A stretch of 64,000 nucleotides of DNA from Methylocystis iwaonis (lineage in GTDB: Bacteria; Pseudomonadota; Alphaproteobacteria; Rhizobiales; Beijerinckiaceae). Positions 8,677 to 15,660 of this stretch are shown in pieces. The stretch covers positions 2,842,501 through 2,906,500 of the forward strand of contig NZ_AP027142.1 in the NCBI RefSeq assembly GCF_027925385.1, given 5' to 3'. A program made the translations under genes and the position numbers. The notes beneath the pieces are model-generated. The model saw only the letters and a program-made list of their open reading frames with translations, was not told the origin of the DNA and did no database searches. Every line of letters starts with the position of its first letter. Position 1 is the first letter of the stretch.

Positions 8677-8731
8677 CGTGGTTATTTGAGCCGGCCGGCT
8701 TGCCGCCACGCAAAACAAAGGGCTAAAAGGC
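8677..8731 (+). ncRNA. SAM-II riboswitch aptamer (SAM-alpha)
   Basis: The sequence matches the SAM-II pattern closely. CGTGG at 8677 pairs with CCACG at 8706-8710. The conserved loop ATTTGAGCCGGCCGGCTTGC lies between, followed by the A-rich CAAAACAAAG and the pseudoknot strand GGCTAAAAGGCC. SAM-II elements control methionine genes, most often metZ, metX or metA, in alphaproteobacteria, and metZ is the next gene. Binding of S-adenosylmethionine should lower metZ expression. Confidence 0.9.
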
Positions 8732-8757
8732 CGGGTCTCCCGAAGGAAACCCGTTTT
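8732..8757 (+). terminator. Terminator hairpin between SAM-II aptamer and metZ
   Basis: CGGGT pairs with ACCCG and an inner TCC pairs with GGA around a CGAA loop, with one C-A mismatch between. TTTTC follows at once. It lies directly after the aptamer and 65 bp before the metZ ATG, which suits control by premature termination; whether the aptamer excludes this hairpin was not modelled. Confidence 0.5.
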
Positions 8758-8822
8758 CGGCCGCGTGCTGAGGTAGCGCGCAATGGATTTGTTCGGCGCA
8801 GTCGCGCCCGAGGGAGAAACGC

Positions 8823-10007
8823 ATGTCTACGAACGCCCCGCGCAATCTCAAGCCGGCGACGCTCCTTGTCCATGGCGGAACGACGCGCTCGCCCTTCGGC
8901 GAAATGTCGGAGGCGCTGTTTCTGACGCAGAGCTTCGCCTATCCGACGATGGAGGCGGCCGAGGCGCGGTTCAAGGGCGACGATCCTGGCTTCATCTATT
9001 CGCGTTTCTCAAACCCGACCGTCGCCATGTTCGAGAACCGCATGTGCCTGCTGGAGGGCGCAGAGGCCGCTCGCGCCACGGCGAGCGGCATGGCCGCCGT
9101 CACGGCCGCCATCCTCGCGCAACTGAAGGCCGGCGATCATGTCGTGGCGGCCCGCGCGCTGTTCGGCTCCTGCCTCTATGTGGTCGAGGACCTGCTGCCG
9201 CGCTTCGGCGTCGCCTCGACGCTCGTCGACGGCGCGGACCTCTCGCAATGGAAGGCGGCAATCCGCCCCGAAACCAAGCTTTTCTTCCTCGAAAGCCCGA
9301 CCAATCCGGGCCTCGAAGTCTATGACGTCGCGGCGATCGCCGACCTCGCCCACAACGCCGGCGCGCGCCTCGTCGTCGACAATGTCTTCGCGACGCCTTT
9401 GCTGCAGAAACCTTTGGCGCTGGGCGCCGACGTCGTCGTCTATTCGGCGACGAAACATATCGACGGCCAGGGCCGCTGCCTCGGCGGCGTCATCCTCTCG
9501 ACACAGGCGCTCATCGAGGAGAGCATCCATAATTTCCTGCGCCAGACCGGCCCGGCCATGTCGCCCTTCAACGCCTGGGTGATGCTGAAAGGCCTCGAAA
9601 CCCTTCCCCTTCGCGTCGGCCAACAGGCGGCGAGCGCCGCCAGGATCGCCGATTTCCTTGCCGAGCAGAAGGGCGTGACGAAGGTTCTTTATCCCTTCCG
9701 CAAGGATCACCCGCAGGCTGAGCTGGCGCGCCGGCAGATGAGCGGCGGCGGCACGCTGGTCAGCTTCTTCCTGGAGAGCAAGGCGGCGGCCTTCAAGCTC
9801 GCCAACGCGCTGCAGGTGATCAAGATTTCCAACAATCTCGGCGACGCCAAGAGCCTGATCACCCACCCGGCGACGACAACCCACCAGCGCCTCACCCCGG
9901 AGGCGCGCGCCACGCTCGGCATCACCGACGGCATGCTGCGCCTCTCGGTGGGGCTGGAGGACGCCGACGATCTGATCGACGATCTCGCCGCAGGCTTGGC
10001 GGCATAA
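8823..10007 (+). CDS. metZ: O-succinylhomoserine sulfhydrylase
   Basis: A 394-residue pyridoxal phosphate enzyme of the Cys/Met metabolism family that turns O-succinylhomoserine and sulfide into homocysteine. Motifs seen are YSRFSNPTVAMFE near residue 60, SGMAAV for cofactor phosphate binding, DNVFATP, and the Schiff-base lysine in SATKHIDGQGRCLGG. The last motif, with GQGR, separates MetZ from cystathionine gamma-synthase. The ATG has AGGGAGAA before it. The SAM-II riboswitch directly upstream supports the methionine role. Confidence 0.95.
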   Translation: MSTNAPRNLKPATLLVHGGTTRSPFGEMSEALFLTQSFAYPTMEAAEARFKGDDPGFIYSRFSNPTVAMFENRMCLLEGAEAARATASGMAAVTAAILAQLKAGDHVVAARALFGSCLYVVEDLLPRFGVASTLVDGADLSQWKAAIRPETKLFFLESPTNPGLEVYDVAAIADLAHNAGARLVVDNVFATPLLQKPLALGADVVVYSATKHIDGQGRCLGGVILSTQALIEESIHNFLRQTGPAMSPFNAWVMLKGLETLPLRVGQQAASAARIADFLAEQKGVTKVLYPFRKDHPQAELARRQMSGGGTLVSFFLESKAAAFKLANALQVIKISNNLGDAKSLITHPATTTHQRLTPEARATLGITDGMLRLSVGLEDADDLIDDLAAGLAA

Positions 10008-10057
10008 GGGCCTTCAACCAAACTGCGCTGACCCGCGCGTCGCTCGATTGGGTCCGT

Positions 10058-10160
10058 GTCATTCCCGTCGCTCGCGCAGCGGGTGATCGGGAATCCAGAG
10101 CAAAACCAGCGCTTTTGTGGCTCTGGATTCCCGATCGGGCCTTCGGCCCATCGGGAGCGC
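10058..10160. repeat. Palindromic intergenic repeat, outer family, without insert
   Basis: A perfect 17-bp inverted repeat, GATCGGGAATCCAGAGC (10085-10101) with its complement at 10120-10136, surrounds the loop AAAACCAGCGCTTTTGTG. It is flanked by GTCATTCCCG on the left. The same loop and flanks occur at 26073, 35655 and 39731, where a second repeat is nested. The 355-bp gap 10008-10362 holds only this element and the REP-like hairpin that follows it; no gene is seen. Confidence 0.85.
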
Positions 10161-10338
10161 CAATGCGACCGATTCAACGGAAATGGTATGACGGGCGCAC
10201 TCAAGCGCGCCCGTTTCTTTCAATTGGGACCACTTGCGCGCCGGAGCGCGGCGCGTCCGTTGCTCTCGACTAGCGCGCTTTCCGCTCGCATGGAATCATG
10301 CGATCTATGGAAAAAACGCGTAGATTCAAAAAGCTGGA

Positions 10339-10382
10339 GCGCATTCCTTTCGCAGAAGTCTATCAACTTTTGCGGAATGCGC
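10339..10382. repeat. REP-like palindrome overlapping the end of a small gene
   Basis: Arms GCGCATTCC (10339-10347) and GGAATGCGC (10374-10382) enclose a 26-nt loop. On the minus strand a T5 run follows six bases after the hairpin, so it may also end the operon transcript. The last codons and stop of the 52-residue gene (AFRKS) lie inside the repeat. Confidence 0.6.
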
Positions 10383-10521
10383 GGTAGGCCGACCGCTTGC
10401 GCGCCAAGACTGGCCGCAATGCGGGGGCGGCTTCCTGGCGCAAGCAGTCGACGACGAAAACGGCGGCCGTCAGCACCGCCAGGATCATCTCGACGCCGAC
10501 CGATAGGACTGACTCGGACAT
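10363..10521 (-). CDS. Small single-pass membrane protein, function unknown
   Basis: A 52-residue protein with one predicted membrane helix (about residues 9-26, VEMILAVLTAAVFVVDCL) and a basic C-terminal tail. The longest frame starts earlier, but the ATG at 10521 follows a strong GGAGGAAAG. It is the last gene of the receptor/DUF2946 operon, 99 bp after the third DUF2946 gene. Its C-terminal end is made from a REP-like repeat. I do not recognise a family; the ribosome-binding site and position are the reasons to call it real. Confidence 0.5.
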   Translation of the reverse strand: MSESVLSVGVEMILAVLTAAVFVVDCLRQEAAPALRPVLARKRSAYRAFRKS

Positions 10522-10620
10522 TCTTTCCTCCACGCCGCCGCAGCGGCGACAATGAAACAGGGATTCGCGTCGGCGCCTCAAGGAGGGAACGAGCGCCGAC
10601 GCAAACCCGCCTGGGGGGCT

Positions 10621-11028
10621 TCAACCGGTCGCCGGCGGCGCCCGCGCCCAGTGCGGCAGACGGGTCCGGGTCGTCGGCGCAGCGCGGTCCGCCACCATCC
10701 AGGGGAGGTTCAGTCTCTGGATGTGCGCCGCAACGACGACACCGGGCCGGACAGCCAAGGGCGCAGCGCCACTGCAGAGCGTCTGACATAGGACGCAATC
10801 GATGCCGTGGTCGCTGACGGAGCCTGGCCGCCCTGTCTGCGCGTCGGGCAAGGAGGCGCCCGACGCGAAACAAACGAAAAGAGACGCAACGGCGCCCGCC
10901 CCCGCGCGCAGGCCCATGGCGAGCGACGCCGCGAACGGCGCTCCCGTCACAAGGGCCGCAGCCAGCAGCAGCGCGCGCGCAAAGCGGCTCGCTGCGGCGG
11001 GGCGCAGGAAAGAAAGGCGATGCGTCAT
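10621..11028 (-). CDS. DUF2946-like secreted Cys/His protein (third in operon)
   Basis: A 135-residue protein with a hydrophobic export signal (about residues 16-38) and a short mature domain. Its centre has SDHGIDCVLCQTLCSG, a His/CxxC/CxxxC cluster also seen in two other genes of this operon, and it ends in ARAPP plus a few residues. DUF2946 proteins are small exported proteins often found near copper-handling genes or TonB receptors; their biochemical role is not established. The gene begins 11 bp after a 72-residue gene, in the same direction. The ribosome-binding site is weak. A metal-binding role in the periplasm is an inference from the Cys/His cluster. Confidence 0.7.
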   Translation of the reverse strand: MTHRLSFLRPAAASRFARALLLAAALVTGAPFAASLAMGLRAGAGAVASLFVCFASGASLPDAQTGRPGSVSDHGIDCVLCQTLCSGAAPLAVRPGVVVAAHIQRLNLPWMVADRAAPTTRTRLPHWARAPPATG

Positions 11029-11039
11029 CTCGGTGTTCT

Positions 11040-11258
11040 TTAGGATTCGAGGCGCGCGAAACGCGCCCGTCGCTCCAGATTGATCAGTCGGATGCCGCTC
11101 TGCTGGGCGTCACGCCACATTGCGACAACCGGCGCGATCATCGGCGCCGCCGACGCCATGATCTTTCGCTCATGACGCTCGCGCTCTTTCAAGGACGAGA
11201 GCGCGGCGCCCGCCAGGACGCAGTCCCGGCCGCTCGGCCGTCTTTTCTTTCTGCTCAC
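11040..11258 (-). CDS. Small basic protein of unknown function in receptor operon
   Basis: A 72-residue, Arg/Lys-rich protein. The longer frame begins at 11309, but the GTG at 11258 follows GGGAGAAG at good spacing and gives a start MSRKKRRPSG. A middle stretch (IMASAAPMIAPVVAMW) is moderately hydrophobic, too short and interrupted for a clear membrane helix. It ends 11 bp before a DUF2946-like gene and follows another, so it belongs to the same transcript. No family is recognised. Confidence 0.5.
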   Translation of the reverse strand: MSRKKRRPSGRDCVLAGAALSSLKERERHERKIMASAAPMIAPVVAMWRDAQQSGIRLINLERRARFARLES

Positions 11259-11363
11259 GATACTTCTCCCTTCACCGCAGTCACACGGCGATTGTCGTCG
11301 CTCGGGCATGGGAACGCGCGCACCTGAAACAGGGCGGATTCCTATGACAAAGTCTTTGGACGA

Positions 11364-11732
11364 TCAGGAGAAGCTGGGGGGCCCGCGGGCGCGATTGGCC
11401 TCGTCGAGCGACGAGCTCGCCAATGCGCGGTCCGCCGGAAACCAGCGGAACTCGACCCATTGGACAGGCGCCATGCCAAGCGAGGTCGGGCGCGACGCAA
11501 TCGGCGCGACGCCGTCGCAAAAGGCCTGGCAGATCGGGCAGTCACGGCCGCCATGAGAATGGCCGGGCGCTTGAGAGCCGCTCTGCCCGCCTTTGGGGGC
11601 CTTCAGGCAAACGCCAATGGCGGGGTCGGCCTCGCTCTCCCGCGCGGCGGCAAGGCTGCTCGACAATGGCGCAAAGACCTGGACGGCCAGCGCCAAAGCG
11701 AAAAGCACCTTTGTCAGCCACACACGCGGCAT
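11364..11732 (-). CDS. DUF2946-like secreted Cys/His protein (second in operon)
   Basis: A 122-residue protein. The start MPRVWLTKV at 11732 gives a good signal peptide cut near residue 30 (SSSLAAA). A longer frame begins at 11870, one base after the receptor stop, and could be translationally coupled, but it would bury the signal peptide. The mature part holds PGHSHGGRDCPICQAFCDG, a His-rich stretch before CxxCxxxC, and the tail ends RARGPPSFS. The same cluster and an AR-x-PP tail occur in the two other DUF2946-like genes here. It lies directly downstream of the TonB receptor. Confidence 0.75.
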   Translation of the reverse strand: MPRVWLTKVLFALALAVQVFAPLSSSLAAARESEADPAIGVCLKAPKGGQSGSQAPGHSHGGRDCPICQAFCDGVAPIASRPTSLGMAPVQWVEFRWFPADRALASSSLDEANRARGPPSFS

Positions 11733-11871
11733 GAAGAAAGCCTGTCTTTCAATTTCGCCAAAATGAGCGGGTGGATTGAAGCAAACGCAGCCCGAGTCCG
11801 CAAGCAGCGCTGCGAGGCCCGCGTCGACATGCGTCAAAACGCCGCAGAAACGGGCCGCGGGCGTCGCCATC

Positions 11872-14508
11872 TCACCGCGCCCCGGGGACGCCGGCGCCGA
11901 CGCCGCCGTTCAGCCCCGCAACCGTCGCGGCGCCGTCCAGCCCGCCGATATCGTATTTCAAGCCAAGGAAGAACGTGCGCTGGTTGTAGGGATTGGGGTT
12001 CACATAGTATTTCCAGCGGCCGATGTTGTCGACGCCAGCGGTCAACGTCCACTCTGGCGCGAGCTTGTAGTTCATCTTGGCGTCGAAGACGAGATATTCG
12101 CTGTCGACGCTGCCGTAATTATTGTGGTTGAAATCCACGTTGTTGAGCGTCACGAAGGCGGCCGACGCATAGCGCGCGCCAAAGGAGATCGACCAATCCG
12201 TCGTCGGGCTATAGCTCAGAACCGAGCGGATGCGGATGCGCGGCACGCGCGGATATTGCATGCCGTTCAACAAGACGCCGGCCGCTGTGGGGAATGGCGA
12301 GCCGCTCGCCCCGCCCGTCGTCGCCAGAGCGCTGCCATTCGACAGAATCTTCGCATCGACGAAGGTCACGCTGCCGGAATAATCGAGGCCCGGAGTCAGA
12401 ATATCCTTCATCACGATCGCCGCCTCGACGCCGCGGAAGCGCGCTTTGTCGAGATTGGCGTTCTGCGTGACGATCTGCCCGGTCGGACCGATCGAGGACT
12501 GGCTGACGATGGCGTTCCAGCGGTCGTCCAGGAAGAGGCTCACGCGTGGATTGAACAGGCCGACCGCGCCGTTGAAGGCGTCGACCTTCCGATACTCGCC
12601 GGTCAGATCCCAGGAGGTCGAGATTTCGGACTGCAGGTTGGGATTGTTTAGGACCAGAGTGCTCGACGTCGCGAGCGACTGGAACAGCTCGTTGACGGTC
12701 GGGAAGCGATAGGCGCGCCCCATGGAGCCCCGCAAAGCGAATTCCGGCGTGACCTGATATTCGAGCGCCGCCTTCGGCGAAAAAGAATTTTTATAGGCGT
12801 CGGGGAATTGCCCGACTCTCGCCTGCGCCGGTACGACCGGCACGAGACCGGAGGCCGGTCCGCTGCCCGTAGCCAGGCCGCCCGCGACATTCGAGCCGTT
12901 ATAGGCATGCCAGAACTCGCCGCGGCCGCCGGCGATGAGCTTCCAATCCGGCAGGAACTTCCAGGCGTCCTGGATATAGACCGCCTTGGTTTCGGTTTTC
13001 CCGTAGTTCACGCCGGTGAGGCCCATCGCATAATTATTGCCGGCGAAGGGCGTCAGGGTCGTCACCGTGTTGAGCGAATAGACGTCGGCATGCCCGCCGA
13101 AGGAGACTTCGTGCTTTCCGAAGGCGTCCTGCATAGGCCGCCAGATGAAGCGGGCGTCGCCGGTGCGCCAATAGGTTCCCGTGTTTACGGTGTTCTGGCC
13201 GGTGGTGTTGATATTATAGGCGGTCGCGGCGTCGTTGGGGCGCAGGCCGTAGGACGTCGCGTTTTGCGAATAATCGCGCAGGAAGTTGTAGGACGTCGCC
13301 GAGAGATCGAAATCGAACACGCCGCCGGTGTCACGCTTGAGCGAGAGCGCCTGCATGAGATGCGTCGAGCCGCCCCAGCCGGGGTTCACGCCGCCCGGCG
13401 TCACGGCAAAGGAGCCGATAACGACGCGGCCGCTCTGCGTATTGTAGATCGGAACGCCGTTGCGATCGTAGATGAAGCTTTGGACGGTCGTCTTGTTTTC
13501 GAGGTTCCAGACGCCGAGCGTATAGGTCGCGCGCAGCAGCGGCGCGATGTCATAGGACATCTTTAGCTTCGCCATGTCCTGTTGCTGGAAATCGGCGCCG
13601 GCCGCGCCCGTGATGATGCGGGGAATGCCGTTCTGATTGAAATCCTGATAGCCGCCGAAGAAGCGCGTGCCGTTTCTGGGGGCGAAGGGCGTCATAAAAT
13701 TGCCGGGGAAGGTTTGCGCCTGTCCCTGCGAGGTGAGGTGGTCGTAGGAGAAGAAATAGCGGAAGTCGCCGAAACGATCGCCGATGAGAAGATTGGCGTT
13801 GCCCGAGCCGTCGAGCTCGCTGCGTCCATAGAGGCTGAAGGGCTGCAGCGCGCCGGTCGCCGAGGCGTGCAGCTCGAATTTATCCGGCATGCGCGTGGTG
13901 ATCGCCAATACGCCGCCGATCGAATTGCCGGGATAGAGCGCCGAGAAGGGGCCATAGATCACGTCGACGCGGTCGATCTCGGCGGGCGAGACCATGCCCC
14001 AGCGCGGCGGGAAGTTGAAGCTGTTGCCGAGCAGATTGGAGAGCAGCACATTATCGGCGTAGACGAGCGTCTTGGCGCTTTCGATCGTGCCGGTCGTGCG
14101 GCCCGAGACGATGGCGTTGCGGTCGCCGATATAGCGCTCGCGAATGAGCAGCGAGGGCAGATATTTGAACGCCTCCGCCGAGGTCATGACATTGACCGTC
14201 TCCTCGATCTCCTGGCGCGTGCGCGACTCCACGACCGCCGGCACATTTTGCGGAATCGTGCGGCTGAACGGCGCGGGCTTGGGCTCGGCGTAACGATCGA
14301 GCCCCGTCGAGGGCGCGGCCACTGGGCCGGCGGCGGGGGCGGACGGGCGCACGGGACCGCGCGGCGCGCTGGAGACGCTCGGCCGCGCCGGTCCGCGCCG
14401 CGCGCCGACGTCGATGGTGGGCAGGCTTTGCTGCGCCAGCGCATCGGCGGACACGAAGAAGAGAAGCGCGTTGATCGAGGCGGCGCCCAGGAGATGGTGA
14501 CGGTTCAT
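11872..14508 (-). CDS. TonB-dependent outer-membrane receptor
   Basis: An 878-residue receptor for TonB-driven uptake across the outer membrane. From MNRHHLLG it has a signal peptide ending ALA-QQ, then a possible TonB box LPTIDVGA, a Pro/Ala-rich linker, a plug domain (about residues 75-195, including SGRTTGTIES and RVDVIYGPFSALYPGNSIGGV) and a 22-strand-type barrel. The frame is open further upstream, but that part is not signal-like. After the last strand (RTFFLGLKYDI) about 22 residues rich in Gly/Ala/Val follow, whereas most barrels end on an aromatic residue. DUF2946-like genes on both sides suggest a metal ligand, as for the OprC/NosA copper receptors; the ligand itself is not shown by the sequence. 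Confidence 0.9.
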   Translation of the reverse strand: MNRHHLLGAASINALLFFVSADALAQQSLPTIDVGARRGPARPSVSSAPRGPVRPSAPAAGPVAAPSTGLDRYAEPKPAPFSRTIPQNVPAVVESRTRQEIEETVNVMTSAEAFKYLPSLLIRERYIGDRNAIVSGRTTGTIESAKTLVYADNVLLSNLLGNSFNFPPRWGMVSPAEIDRVDVIYGPFSALYPGNSIGGVLAITTRMPDKFELHASATGALQPFSLYGRSELDGSGNANLLIGDRFGDFRYFFSYDHLTSQGQAQTFPGNFMTPFAPRNGTRFFGGYQDFNQNGIPRIITGAAGADFQQQDMAKLKMSYDIAPLLRATYTLGVWNLENKTTVQSFIYDRNGVPIYNTQSGRVVIGSFAVTPGGVNPGWGGSTHLMQALSLKRDTGGVFDFDLSATSYNFLRDYSQNATSYGLRPNDAATAYNINTTGQNTVNTGTYWRTGDARFIWRPMQDAFGKHEVSFGGHADVYSLNTVTTLTPFAGNNYAMGLTGVNYGKTETKAVYIQDAWKFLPDWKLIAGGRGEFWHAYNGSNVAGGLATGSGPASGLVPVVPAQARVGQFPDAYKNSFSPKAALEYQVTPEFALRGSMGRAYRFPTVNELFQSLATSSTLVLNNPNLQSEISTSWDLTGEYRKVDAFNGAVGLFNPRVSLFLDDRWNAIVSQSSIGPTGQIVTQNANLDKARFRGVEAAIVMKDILTPGLDYSGSVTFVDAKILSNGSALATTGGASGSPFPTAAGVLLNGMQYPRVPRIRIRSVLSYSPTTDWSISFGARYASAAFVTLNNVDFNHNNYGSVDSEYLVFDAKMNYKLAPEWTLTAGVDNIGRWKYYVNPNPYNQRTFFLGLKYDIGGLDGAATVAGLNGGVGAGVPGAR

Positions 14509-14560
14509 TGTGCAAATCCGGAGAGCTTCGCGCGCTCTCTCGCACGCCGGCTCCCCGCGT

Positions 14561-14570
14561 GGGGGGGGGG
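14561..14570. repeat. Homopolymer tract of ten G (C on the coding strand) before the receptor gene
   Basis: An uninterrupted run of ten G lies 52 bp upstream of the receptor ATG, inside the 166-bp gap between the first DUF2946-like gene and the receptor. Tracts of this length slip during replication in many bacteria. Confidence 0.9.
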
Positions 14571-14674
14571 CGTCGCGAGGGCGACAAGCGGAGCAAATCT
14601 TGTGGGAGAGCGGCAGGGGCCGCTCAACTGGACCAAGGAAAATGCGCGGGCAGGCGGCGAGGACGCGCCGCCGC

Positions 14675-15049
14675 TCACGCGCTCGGGAAAATTGCAGGCG
14701 GGCCCCGCGCGAGCCGGCCGCGCGCAAGGCGCGCCGGCGCGCCGGCGCTATCGGCGGCGACAAAGCGGGCGCTGTGAAAGATGCGGGGCTGGGCGGGAAC
14801 GGGATAGAAAGCCCCGACCGGAAGCGAGGGCGGCCCTGCGCAGAGAAGGCAGGACTCGCACATATGATGGTGCGCGTCGCGGCCTGTGTCGCCCGAGCCG
14901 GGCTCGCTGGCGTGCGACAGGCCGCAATGGGCCGAGATTTGCGGATCGAAGCCGCTGGGCGCCGCCCGCGCAGCGCCGAACCCGCCCGCCACGGTCTGCA
15001 GGACCATGACGAACGCGAGCAGCAAGGCGCGTAGCGATGACGGCCGCAT
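14675..15049 (-). CDS. DUF2946-like secreted Cys/His protein (first in operon)
   Basis: A 124-residue protein and the likely first gene of the receptor operon. The ATG follows GAGGAA. The signal peptide runs to about residue 29 (GGFGAARA), and the mature part has DAHHHMCESCLLCAGPP, three histidines followed by CxxCxxC, with the tail ARGPPAIFPSA. It shares the layout, though little other sequence, with the genes at 11364 and 10621. Export and metal binding are inferred from these features. The upstream region has the half-sites GGATTTTTACGACGG and CCGTAAAAG, which may take part in control. Confidence 0.75.
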   Translation of the reverse strand: MRPSSLRALLLAFVMVLQTVAGGFGAARAAPSGFDPQISAHCGLSHASEPGSGDTGRDAHHHMCESCLLCAGPPSLPVGAFYPVPAQPRIFHSARFVAADSAGAPARLARGRLARGPPAIFPSA

Positions 15050-15249
15050 CTTCGTTCCTCAAAAAACTTTTACGGTAATTTAATGGCTTAGCCGGGCGTG
15101 GAAGCCAAGCGGGCGTTTTCCTGCCGTCGTAAAAATCCTTTGCGACGTGTCGAATCCGCCACAATCCTTCAGGCGCCTAAGAAAGCGGCAGCGCGGCGCC
15201 CGGAGAATGACATTCCTCTTTCGCAGAAGCCGTTCTAAGCTCCCGCGCC

Positions 15250-15642
15250 ATGTATACCGCCATCACGAGAGACATTCGGGTCACGGCGCTGCCGGATTTC
15301 CTGCCGGAGAATTCCGACCCCATCCAAGGCCGATTCTTCTGGGCCTATACGATCGAGATCGCCAATCTCAGCCGCGACCGCGTGCAACTGCTCTCGCGCC
15401 ATTGGATCGTCATCGACGCCAATGGCCGACGCGAGGAGGTCCGCGGGCCCGGCGTCATCGGCGAGCAGCCGGTGCTCGAGCCCGGCGAGACATTCCGATA
15501 CGAGTCGGGCTGCCCGCTGGCCACGCCGTCGGGATTGATGCAAGGTAGTTATCGAATGGTCACGGATTCGGGCGAGACTTTCGACGTGGAGGTTCCGGCC
15601 TTCTCGCTCGACAGCCCTATGTCCAATCCTACGCTGAACTAG
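15250..15642 (+). CDS. apaG: ApaG protein
   Basis: A 130-residue protein of the ApaG family, a fibronectin-III-like beta sandwich. Typical stretches are RFFWAYTIEIANLS, VQLLSRHWIVIDANGRREEVRGPGVIGEQPVLEPGE (read as two runs) and GSYRMV, the latter part of the G-x-M-x-G-S-Y segment common to the family. ApaG is linked to cobalt resistance and magnesium efflux in enterobacteria by genetics only; the molecular role is not settled. It lies 18 bp ahead of argE in the same direction and divergent from the receptor operon. Confidence 0.92.
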   Translation: MYTAITRDIRVTALPDFLPENSDPIQGRFFWAYTIEIANLSRDRVQLLSRHWIVIDANGRREEVRGPGVIGEQPVLEPGETFRYESGCPLATPSGLMQGSYRMVTDSGETFDVEVPAFSLDSPMSNPTLN

Positions 15643-15660
15643 CTTGCCCCAGATCGCCTG

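Noticed and set aside
10056..10817. A 253-codon plus-strand frame after metZ
   Set aside because: Its first part is the palindromic repeat and the rest is antisense to small operon genes that have proper ribosome-binding sites.
13582..15009. A 475-codon plus-strand frame opposite the TonB receptor
   Set aside because: It mirrors the receptor and crosses two gene starts; its composition is Arg/Ala/Gly-rich with no domain.
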